Positions 21,001 through 29,287 of a stretch of DNA of 64,000 nucleotides are shown here, piece after piece. Position 1 is the stretch's first letter. Every line of letters begins with the position of its first letter. Both the position numbers and the translations under genes were made by a program. The notes below the pieces were generated by a model. The model was not told where the DNA came from and made no database searches. It was given only the letters and a program-made list of their open reading frames with translations. Origin of the DNA: Martensiomyces pterosporus (Eukaryota > Kickxellomycota > Kickxellomycetes > Kickxellales > Kickxellaceae); NCBI GenBank assembly GCA_025201845.1, contig MU603984.1, positions 45,883 through 109,882 of the forward strand, read 5' to 3'.

Positions 21001-22025
21001 ACCTTGTGTGTGCTCACCCGGGGCAAGGCATGGTAGGCTGGCATGGTGCCCTCGGTGAAGGTGGGCACATGGACCAGCCTTATATCCGGACACTTGTCAC
21101 GCGCCTCGCTCACCGTGTCCATCCTACATTCTTGTCGTGCAGTTCACACATCGCAGGAGGCTGGTGGCTGACAAAGTTAGAGGGAGTCAAGGCACCACTG
21201 AGCTGAACACGCCAGGGAAGCGTGCTATCTCCTATTTCCTGCGGCTTACCTTTTGACGCCCTGGCTCCTTGCTGCGTAATTGACGGCAATGAGGCCCTGC
21301 CATTGCTGAACGGCCAGCGGGACATCCGGGCTGATTCCAAGGCGCAGCTGCTCTAAAAAGATAGAAACAGGGGCATGTGCATTGGTGCATTTATGAGCAA
21401 TGCGCGTATGATTCACGGCTGTTTAAATCAGCTACTCTGTCACGTCGACCACCTTTTCATTTTTCGCACCACGCATAATATTAAAAACACGCATATATGA
21501 CGGCTATATATGCATTGCGACCCTAAGGATGTCTGGCTGATTTTTGGGAGGGGCAAAGGACGCTGGAGCGGGTTTTTTCCCTTTCGTGGGATGTGCAAAA
21601 CGGAAACGCAAACACAACACCTCGGATTGCTGCTGGGAGTGCTCTTTTTTTTTTTTTTGCTTTCGCAGCAGCTATTGCAGACAAACATGCTCGTGGGGCG
21701 GAGAAAGTCGCCCGAACGAAGGCAGAAAAAGAGAATGCGTGCTGCTGGCCGCACATGGTTTGGTGCCTTGGTACTTACCGACCTGGCAATAGAAGCAGTC
21801 TAATATCAGCGAGATGTATGCAGAGGCCAAAAAATAGTTTGCAAGATTTTAAAGTTAGTCGAGGGGAGGCTTGATGGTGTTTACTATAAATGCTCCTCAA
21901 TCAATGGCCCAGGGCGGCTCGCATATCGAGGGCGCAAACTCCTTACCTAGGTCGACGTGGACGATGGCCCGTTGTCGCGCCAGCTCCTCCACAACCAGAG
22001 GGCGGTAGACGTCAGACCCTGTCAT
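18042..22025 (-). CDS. RAD30: DNA polymerase eta (Y-family translesion polymerase)
   Basis: Four exons, 22025-21947, 21799-21779 (a 21-nt microexon), 21352-21250 and 21123-18042, joined in consistent phases, give 1094 aa. The active site reads VHVDLDCFYCQVE (Asp25 in exon 1, the rest mostly in the microexon), then EQLRLGISPDVPLAVQQWQG, IAVNYAARSQGVKR, SIDEAYLD (Asp138/Glu139), CSAGVAHNMMLAKIGSALNKP, TLGGKFG and FGRFPVPSMEKLERWL. Tyr30 sits where the steric gate is Phe in human and yeast Pol eta. The C-terminal half is a long Ser-rich, strongly acidic low-complexity region (coded near 19014-19160). It is followed by a UBZ-like finger (CPQC...HRDWH, with the ubiquitin-contacting Asp) and a terminal QSTLAEAWR resembling a weak PCNA-interacting motif. 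It bypasses UV lesions in the nucleus. It is longer than human Pol eta (713 aa) because of the disordered region. Confidence 0.95.
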
Positions 22026-23501
22026 TTGTGCTTTGTCGCATTCACCCTTGCAAGAAGAGGAATATAGCAATAGTAATAGCCGAAGAAATGCGCTCTCCTC
22101 CCGTAAAGCGGGCCTGCTAGCTCAGCTGGCTATGCTGCTGCCTGTGCGTCTGTGTTCTTGCTAAGGCAGGTGTGTGCTTTGTGCTGGGTGCGAGTAGCTC
22201 TGGTTTTCTCTGCTGCCTCTCACGCGTTGCTTAAGCTGTCTTTTGCTGGTGTTGCTTGGGCGGGGAAATTGAGGAAATTCGGAATGGGCACAAGTGAAGA
22301 AGCGCAAGGGAGCAAAGCAGGGAGAGCAAGCGTGGTGGTGGATGCGGTCACCACACCCGCAATGAGGCGCTGCTTCCAGCTGAGAAAACAAAAAATAAGC
22401 CCTGCAATTATGACGTCCTTGAGCATGCAGCTAGCGAAAAAGAGCAATCACGCCCCATCCCACCATTAGCCACCCCGGGCCTAGCCACTCCCGCTTTACA
22501 GCTCAGTCTCCGCAGATCCACACCCACCCACCCGTGGCATCAAGCACCAAGTGGGATGAGTGACATCCTTGCGTGTCACTTGCAGGGAGCGGCTCTATTT
22601 ATCATCTCTGGGGCGCTCTGGCTTTGCAGAGGCCGCCCATGGCGAGGATGTGCACAAAAGGCAGCCATCGTCGCTATCGCCGCCTATCGATCATTGTGCG
22701 AATAAATACGCATGCCGGAGCGGGGACAATTGGCTGGGCGCACACATAGACAACTGGCGGGCGGCTTGTCTTTTCCTTTTCTCTCGTTCTGGTGGTAGCA
22801 GCCATCCGTGTGTGTGGGTGACAGGTGCGTGCTTGGCGGGCGGTATCAGCAAATATCAAGAGGCAAATTTAGCAGTCAGACATTGTGCCGTGATTATTGC
22901 AGTAAAGCTAACACATCTCTTTTGTTCCCCACTCCGGCGCTTGAAGCCCAAACACCACCAAACGTGATCACTGGGCCTTGCGCGACTTGATGACACATGT
23001 CCACACAAATTTGCAGATTGGGCCAAAATACCCAAGAGAGGGGGGGTCGATTACTCACTAGGATGCCCCGAATGCACCTCTTATCTAGAAGGCACTGTAT
23101 GTGCTTCATTAGACCCCTGCCAGTGACTGCCTCTGGCTGAGGGACTTTGCAGCCTATCCTGCTGTGCGGCTCCTTTAAAACCCGCCCCAATCGTCTCGCC
23201 CAGCCCCTGGGCAGCTCAACAAACTAGCGTACAGCCCGCCCTCTTATCTTCCTCGCCCTTCTTCTCCACACAGCCCCCTCTCTTATTTCACGCTTATTGC
23301 TTTTATAGTACCACTCTTTCCCCGCACGCTCTGTGGCTGCTGTGATTACTACCGCGTAGCTTTTCTAGTCTCCTTGCAGAAGCTTACAAGCGCGCATTTC
23401 TTCTTTTGATCACTCTTTTCTTGTTATCTGTCCCATTTGCCCCCCTGGTTAGCCTTAACCGTTATTTTTACACATACATCAAACAAAGCCAGAGCGCTAC
23501 A
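22026..23501. other. divergent promoter region of RAD30 and the SPX-SerB gene
   Basis: About 1.5 kb with no recognisable gene. A T/C-rich tract and a weak TTATAGTA element near 23303 precede the SPX-SerB start. No ATG occurs between about 23330 and the start codon at 23502. Confidence 0.4.
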
Positions 23502-25541
23502 ATGAAATACGGAAGCTACCTGAACCAGCAAAAGGCCGAGTTTCCAGCAGAGTGGCAGGCCAGCTTCGTCGACTATGATGTGCTCAAATCGTTCCTCAAG
23601 GAGCGCATGGTCGACGTAAACGTCCATCTGTCAAGCTCGTTCCCCCGCTCCCACGTCTTCCAGTGGTCGCCCGCCTGCAGCACCGAGCCCACATTCGACG
23701 CCTTGCTCCAGACGAGACTCGAGGCCGTCACAAAGCTGACGCCCGAGTTCATCCGCCTCTTGGACGCGGAGGTCGCAAAGTTCAACACGTTTTTTGTGGC
23801 CATCAAGGACGAGACAAAGAGCAGGATATACAGCGTTCTCGACCCTGCCTCGAAGCCCAAGATTGCAGCGTGCGAGGATGCACTCAAGGATCTGCTTCTG
23901 CTGGAGCGTTTTGTGTTCCTCAACTTCACGGCCATTGCAAAGGCACTGAAGAAGCACGACAAGTGGTCTGGGCTGCAGATCCGCGAGCCCTACCTCATGC
24001 GCACCTCGCAGCTGTCTTTTGTTGTCTCCACGTCGCTCCTGAGGCTCAAGCCCGAGCTCATGAGCCGCCTTACCAGCCTACTTTCCGAGCAGGATGCCGG
24101 CCTGTCTTCCGCGGTTCTCTCATCGCCCTCCTCGGACTCGATTGCCAATGCCACGGCTGCCCTCAAGGAGGCAGCCATTTCGGGCGATTCTGCAGCCACC
24201 ACCCGTGTGTCCACGCCGGCGGATCTGAAGAAAGCCGTGCTGGGCGCCAGTGGTGGCATCTCGCCCAAACTGGGCCCCCTGGTGGACTTGCTCCACGAGA
24301 CGCAGACCGTGATGATCTCGCTGCGCGGGCCCCACGGAACCGACATTATTGGCGGTGTGCTCAAGTGCCTGTCCACGCACAACTGCCAGATCGTCGACTT
24401 CTCGCTCTCCCGCCTCCACCACGACGTCACCTTTGGTGTGCTCGTGCACCTCCACAACGGCGACGTCGACTTGTTCAGCGACCTGGCCGAGACCGCGCAG
24501 AAGTGGGACGGCTCCCTCACATTCGACGTGCAGAACGCACGTCTGAAGGCCTCGATGCTGGCAGAGTCCACGCAGTACGGCTTGGACGAGGCGCCGTATG
24601 CGCAGCGTGTGAAGTATATTGCCACGGTGCTGAATGAGCGCGGACTGTCGCCCGAGTTTTTGAGCGAGTGGCTCAACTGGCTCCTGAAGAAAAAGATCAG
24701 CGTGGAGCAGATGAGACGCCTCGACAGCCACACCTCCCTCATGTGCGTCGAGTTCCGCCTCAGCATCCCTGAGTCCCTCTCGCTGGATGAAATGAAGACC
24801 GAGCTCATTGCCATCAGCACGGGCCATCAGGCGGACGTTGCGCTGCAGCCAGACAACGTGTTTAGACGGCAGAAGAGGCTGGTTGTCTTTGACATGGACT
24901 CGACGCTGATCCAGCAGGAGGTCATCGACGAGATCGCCCGCGCCACGGGTATCGAGGACCAGGTGTCGGCAATCACGGAGAGCGCCATGCGCGGCGAGAT
25001 CGACTTCAAGGAGTCTTTGAGCCGCCGTGTCGCTCTGCTGAAGGGCACGCCCGTCGCGGCTCTGGAGGACGTCAAGCGCGGGCTGGTGTTTACCGAGGGT
25101 GCACACTACCTGTGCCGTGCACTGAAGAACGCTGGGTTCAAGCTGGCTGTGATTTCGGGTGGATTCTTGCCACTGGCCAAGTACGTGAAGAACGAGCTGG
25201 GTCTGGACTACGCGTTTGCAAACCAGCTCCAGGTCACTCCCGACGGCGCTAGTTTGACGGGCGTCACGGTGGGGCCTGTGGTGGATGCCACGAGAAAGGC
25301 CGAGCTGCTTGAGGTCATTGCCCAGGCCGAGGGAATTGCCATTGACCAAGTCGTGGCTGTGGGCGATGGCGCCAACGATCTGCTGATGCTCGGCAAGGCC
25401 AGCCTGGGCATTGCGTTTAATGCCAAGCCCAGAGTGCAGGAGCAGGCCAGGGCGAGGATCAACCAGAAGAGCCTGGCGAACATCCTGTATCTCATGGGGT
25501 ACTCGGAGAGCGAGGCCGCGGAGCTCCAGCTCCTTGGATAG
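23502..25541 (+). CDS. SPX-ACT-phosphoserine phosphatase (SerB) fusion
   Basis: Single-exon 679-aa protein. Residues 1-175 form an SPX domain: start MKYGSYLNQQ, helix YDVLKSFLKE, FIRLLDAEVAKFNTFF and the Lys-rich NFTAIAKALKKHDK (Lys147, 150, 151, 154), the surface that binds inositol pyrophosphates in known SPX proteins. After a Ser/Ala linker come two ACT-like units (about 267-350 and 365-445) as in SerB enzymes. A HAD phosphatase follows with DMDST (nucleophile Asp464, acid/base Asp466), SGG (Ser552), Lys599 and GDGAND (Asp622, Asp626). The catalytic set is complete, so L-phosphoserine to serine plus phosphate is expected, the last step of the phosphorylated serine pathway. The fusion is within one uninterrupted exon, so a mis-joined gene model is unlikely. 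The frame is open upstream to 23406 but only from a TTG, and the SPX start fixes the ATG at 23502. Confidence 0.93.
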   Translation: MKYGSYLNQQKAEFPAEWQASFVDYDVLKSFLKERMVDVNVHLSSSFPRSHVFQWSPACSTEPTFDALLQTRLEAVTKLTPEFIRLLDAEVAKFNTFFVAIKDETKSRIYSVLDPASKPKIAACEDALKDLLLLERFVFLNFTAIAKALKKHDKWSGLQIREPYLMRTSQLSFVVSTSLLRLKPELMSRLTSLLSEQDAGLSSAVLSSPSSDSIANATAALKEAAISGDSAATTRVSTPADLKKAVLGASGGISPKLGPLVDLLHETQTVMISLRGPHGTDIIGGVLKCLSTHNCQIVDFSLSRLHHDVTFGVLVHLHNGDVDLFSDLAETAQKWDGSLTFDVQNARLKASMLAESTQYGLDEAPYAQRVKYIATVLNERGLSPEFLSEWLNWLLKKKISVEQMRRLDSHTSLMCVEFRLSIPESLSLDEMKTELIAISTGHQADVALQPDNVFRRQKRLVVFDMDSTLIQQEVIDEIARATGIEDQVSAITESAMRGEIDFKESLSRRVALLKGTPVAALEDVKRGLVFTEGAHYLCRALKNAGFKLAVISGGFLPLAKYVKNELGLDYAFANQLQVTPDGASLTGVTVGPVVDATRKAELLEVIAQAEGIAIDQVVAVGDGANDLLMLGKASLGIAFNAKPRVQEQARARINQKSLANILYLMGYSESEAAELQLLG

Positions 25542-25690
25542 ATAGACAGGCTACTTCTTTCATGCCAGCCTTTGTACACGGCCAGGTTTCTCTCCTCACA
25601 CCAATACAGCCTTTGTTTGGTGGCACACTGTTCATGTATATATTTGACGATGGCTCTTTACACGTCGACGCGGTAGAAGAGAGGGATGCA

Positions 25691-26047
25691 TTAGACTGTG
25701 GGAAGTGAGCGTATTTCTTGCTGCAGCACCACGTCCGGCCGCGTCTTGAACATGAACTTCTCCTTGATGATAGCCTGGACGTCGTACCTCACATCGCTCG
25801 TGGCCTGGCCATCCGCTTGGCGCTTTCTTAGCACAGCCAGGGGGTTCTTCAGCTTCACCACCGACCCGTGCACGCGGTGGACGCCGATTATCATTCTCAC
25901 GGAGCCATCGGCATTCCGCTCAATCTCGCCAAACCGCTGCTGGCCCTGCAGGCCCGAAGGCTCGTCGGTTTCCAGCGATCCTTGCGTTTCCAGGAGGCAA
26001 AACTCGCGCAGGTTGGACTTGTCGTATATGAGCTCGACTTGCGACAT
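25691..26047 (-). CDS. CTF8: Ctf8, subunit of the Ctf18-RFC clamp loader
   Basis: Single-exon 118-aa protein starting MSQVELIYDKSNLREFCLLE. The family core is clear: GVHRVHGSVVKLKNPLAVL (strands with G-x-V/I-V/I-x-L-x-x-P-x-A-V-L), then YDVQAIIKEKFMFKTRP, matching the LIKDKILFKTRP of human CHTF8. Ctf8 with Dcc1 and Ctf18 modifies the RFC clamp loader in sister-chromatid cohesion and checkpoint signalling. The length equals the human protein (121 aa). The ATG at 26047 is chosen because the frame further upstream has no ATG and no similarity. It is convergent with the SPX-SerB gene, 149 bp apart. Confidence 0.92.
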   Translation of the reverse strand: MSQVELIYDKSNLREFCLLETQGSLETDEPSGLQGQQRFGEIERNADGSVRMIIGVHRVHGSVVKLKNPLAVLRKRQADGQATSDVRYDVQAIIKEKFMFKTRPDVVLQQEIRSLPTV

Positions 26048-26277
26048 CTCGTGGAGGGGGGGTACAGAAAGCGTGGTGGTATACAAGGGTGGTGGAATGG
26101 CAGGGTGCAGCTGGCTGGGCTGTACGCGCAGCGGTGTGTTGACGAATAATCCATACCGGCGAGCTGTTATGGATAAGCGAAATGTGCATACAGGCAAACA
26201 AGCACACACGCAGGCATAGAGAGCATGCAGATGCCATTTAAAGAGAAAAGCAGGAAAGAAAGCTGCGAGCAGTGTAT

Positions 26278-27309
26278 TTAGTCCATGTCTTCGGAGGGCT
26301 GGCTGGGTCCAGCAATGGCGGGAGGAGCAGGCGCAGCGAAGAGCGAGTTGACGATGTCAAAGAGCGACTGCTGGCGCTGCACAACAACACCAAAGTACTT
26401 TTGCGCAACAGTATCCATGATCTCGTGCACCGTACCGGCGTTCTCTCCAAACCGCGCTTCATACTGGCCACGGAGGGAATTGAAAATGCGCGTCGAGTCC
26501 GACGAAGGCGAGCCATTGGAGCGCTCAACTGTGAGTAGGAGGAGCTGGACAAAGTTGACCAGCTCGTGCCTCTGGGCATAGTACACGGGTCCGATCTTCG
26601 AGGGCAGCGAAGGCAGCGCTCCGCCGCTTGCGCGCTCCTTCACAAGGTCTGGCTGAGCCTGTGCGAGCCTTCCGATGAACGCCCTCCAGCACGACCCTGC
26701 AGCCTCGTACCACCCCAAGGCCAGATACTTGAGCACGCCGCGGGCAATAAACAGGCCGTAGTCCTCCGCATCAGTCCGCGAAGCCCACTCAAAGAGCATG
26801 TTGCCCAGCACAGTCGGGCTCTCGGGAGTGCCCACCAGAAGATGCTGCTCAGCCTCCTGATAGCGGACATTGCTTCTCAATATACATCCCACAAAGTGGT
26901 GCATCTGCGTGTCTCCCACGCTGTTTGGTTTGCCTGCCAGCCTGTCGGCGCCAATCGACCACTGGATGGCGGTCTCGTACACGCGTGGATAGTACTCGGT
27001 AGCCGTCGACAGCCTCTCAAAGATATCGTACACCCGCTCCTTGCTCTCCTCTGTCACAGGCACCCTCTCCTCGACGTAAATGTTTATCATGTAGGTGGTG
27101 AGGTCGGCAACGCTGCCCCACTGGTGGTACTGGCACAGCTCAAGGGCGCCAAGGTAGAGGAGCTGGATTGCCCTCTCGTGCTTCTTCTGCTTCACCAGGC
27201 GGCTGGCGATTGCGCGCAGCTCCTGGTGGCCCTCGTAGTAGTTGGCGCTCTTGAGACTCTGGCGCACATTGTTCATGAAGCGCTCGATGCGCGAGTTTGC
27301 AGAGGACAT
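26278..27309 (-). CDS. GET4: Get4-like tail-anchored protein targeting factor
   Basis: Single-exon 343-aa all-helical protein. It begins MSSANSRIERFMNNVRQSLK and contains YYEGHQELRAIASRLVKQKK, the signature of Get4/TRC35 (helical repeats binding Get5). Further family segments are LLYLGALELCQYHQWGSVADL, MHHFVGCILR, AEQHLLVGTPES and NFVQLLLLTVERSN. It ends with a Pro/Ala-rich tail. Get4 acts in the cytosol with Get5 and Sgt2 to hand tail-anchored membrane proteins to Get3. The ATG at 27309 gives the usual start. CTF8 lies 230 bp downstream on the same strand. Confidence 0.93.
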   Translation of the reverse strand: MSSANSRIERFMNNVRQSLKSANYYEGHQELRAIASRLVKQKKHERAIQLLYLGALELCQYHQWGSVADLTTYMINIYVEERVPVTEESKERVYDIFERLSTATEYYPRVYETAIQWSIGADRLAGKPNSVGDTQMHHFVGCILRSNVRYQEAEQHLLVGTPESPTVLGNMLFEWASRTDAEDYGLFIARGVLKYLALGWYEAAGSCWRAFIGRLAQAQPDLVKERASGGALPSLPSKIGPVYYAQRHELVNFVQLLLLTVERSNGSPSSDSTRIFNSLRGQYEARFGENAGTVHEIMDTVAQKYFGVVVQRQQSLFDIVNSLFAAPAPPAIAGPSQPSEDMD

Positions 27310-27702
27310 TGTATTGGGAGTGGACTGATTTGGATGGCAAATGAGAAAGTGAGTAAGGTGTCCAGAATGACAAATGGCGGTAGATGAAATGGAAGGAGCA
27401 GGAGAGGGGGAGAGCGGGTCCTCCACAGGGGGGAGAGCGCGCACAGGACATATTTTCCAGCCATGCGTAGAACGATCTTTTGGAACAGCGCGCGTGCTTG
27501 TGGCACTGGTGAACCACGCTTCTGCCTTGGTGCTGGCTGACTCGGAGATACAGCCCGCGGCTCAGCTAACACGTGAGTCGGCCAGCCTCCTATTTTTTTT
27601 TTCTCTCCGCCCGCAATCCGGAGCAGGTTGTGTAGAAAGAGACTCGATGTACTGAAAGGACAGCAACAGCAGAAAGCAGAAGAAGAGAAACAGAGCAGCT
27701 AG
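27310..27702. other. intergenic between GET4 and deoxyribose-phosphate aldolase
   Basis: 393 bp. It holds a poly-T run near 27592 and no gene that I can support. Confidence 0.4.
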
Positions 27703-28428
27703 TTACTTGGCAGCAGCCTTGCGGGCCCTCATGTCGTCGATGATAGCCTCGGTGGCAGACGCACCGATGCGATCGGCGCCAGCCTGCAGGCACTCGATCA
27801 GGTAGTCCAGGTTCCTAACGCCGCCGGACGCCTTGACATGGGTCTTTGCAGGGTCGGTGATCGCGCGCATAAGCTTCAAATCAGGGATGGTGGCACCGCC
27901 GGTGCTGAATCCTGTCGACGTCTTGACGTAATCAGCACCCGCCTCCTCGGTCAGCTTGCAGGCGACAATCTTCTCCTCGTCGGTGAGCAGCGAGCACTCA
28001 AAGATGACCTTGACGCAGACGGAGGGGAGCTTGGCCTTGGCAGCAGCAGTAAGGCAGCGGATCTCCTCACGGATCTCGTCGTGGCGGCCAGACTTCAGGT
28101 GGCCGATGTTCAGGACCATGTCGAGTTCCACAGCGCCGTCATCCAGGGCCTTGAGGGCCTCGAACACCTTGACTTCGGCAGGGCTGTTGCCATGGGGGAA
28201 GCCGATGACGGTGCCCACGTCGACGGTCGTGCCCTTGAGGACCTCGGCGGCGGTCGCGACGTCGCAGGGCTTGACGCACACGCTGGCTGTGTTGTACTTG
28301 GCACAGAGCCTGCAGCCCTCGATCACCTCGTCGATGGTCATTTCGGGCTTGAGGAGGGCGTGGTCAATGGTCTTGGCGACCATCTCGGGAGTGAGGTTCT
28401 CGAACGTGGGGTTGGCTGGGAGAGACAT
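27703..28428 (-). CDS. 2-deoxy-D-ribose-5-phosphate aldolase (DERA)
   Basis: Single-exon 241-aa TIM-barrel class I aldolase. It cleaves 2-deoxyribose 5-phosphate to glyceraldehyde 3-phosphate and acetaldehyde, the last step of deoxynucleoside catabolism. Visible catalytic residues are Asp103 (ELDMVLN), Lys140 (CVKVIFE), the Schiff-base Lys169 (YVKTSTGF) and Lys199 (VKASGGVRN), in the spacing of the bacterial enzyme. The start MSLPANPTFENLTPEMVAKTIDHALLKPE includes the family IDHALLKP segment. Codon choice is strongly C-ending. It is divergent from PUS1, about 0.9 kb away. Gene names vary among fungi, so none is given. Confidence 0.95.
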   Translation of the reverse strand: MSLPANPTFENLTPEMVAKTIDHALLKPEMTIDEVIEGCRLCAKYNTASVCVKPCDVATAAEVLKGTTVDVGTVIGFPHGNSPAEVKVFEALKALDDGAVELDMVLNIGHLKSGRHDEIREEIRCLTAAAKAKLPSVCVKVIFECSLLTDEEKIVACKLTEEAGADYVKTSTGFSTGGATIPDLKLMRAITDPAKTHVKASGGVRNLDYLIECLQAGADRIGASATEAIIDDMRARKAAAK

Positions 28429-29287
28429 TGTTCGCTCAGTGGGCTGTTCTTCGGGTGACTAGATATAAGCGCGACTTGGAGCAAGCAAGAGAGAAGAGAG
28501 AAGGAAGCGTGGGGAAGGGTTGGTTGGTGTGGCCAGTGCGTGCTTGCCCTTCGTTTGGGGGTGCGCAAGGAGGTTGGGCGAGGCACGCTGCATTTATAGA
28601 GCGGCAGAGGCGGAAAACACTAGCGTGGTCTAAAGGCGCGAATCAGCCGATGCTCGCCCATCGACCCTAGAGCACAGCCCCCGTGCAGAGTTGGGGTAAG
28701 GGCTGAGTTGATCTCATGTAGCCAATGCACAAGAGCAAGGCGATTGCCCCGACGGGTGAGAAGAAATGTGCGCAACCACTCCCTCGCCGCCGCTCATCTC
28801 GCCTGCCGCTGCACGCACGCCTGTCCCTTGTTAGATAACAGAGTGCGGTGCACTGTCTTTCGCATTGTGCTGCTGCGCACTTGCTGCACTCGAGACAATA
28901 TCTCACGCGGGGTGCCTGAGTGCGCGGCTGCCCCTGCTCTCCCTCCCCACACATCCAACGCCAATGGCAGGGTACCCTTCGACTGTTGCTGCCACTCCTC
29001 GCTGATCCAGCCATTGTGCTGGCTGGAGCAAGGGGAGCAAGGAAGTAGCCATTCGCACTCTGCTGGCCCCCGTGTTTCTACACGGTCCACGTGTATTTTT
29101 TATTATTATTATCTGTGAACCACAATGGATCATCCAATGTCCACACATGTCGAGCGAGAATGAAAATTTTTATGCTGGTGCTGTGTCTGGCCTTGGCGGC
29201 TGCTCCTTTTCTTTTCGCCCAGACTTTTTTTTTTATTTCTGCTTGTCGTTGTTGCCCCAGCTCTTTGTTTTTGTTTGGCTCCTGTTT
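28429..29287. other. divergent promoter region between DERA and PUS1
   Basis: About 0.86 kb without a supported gene. The PUS1 side ends in a strongly T-rich stretch (29096-29290), typical of fungal transcription start regions. Confidence 0.4.

Noticed and set aside
22083..22160. Possible tRNA (GCTAGCTCAGCTGG resembles an A box)
   Set aside because: No B box (GGTTCGA-N-TCC type) at the right distance and no cloverleaf that I could fold.
24120..25349. 409-codon open frame antisense to the SPX-SerB gene
   Set aside because: Shadow of codon bias. It has no recognisable motif and the sense protein is complete.
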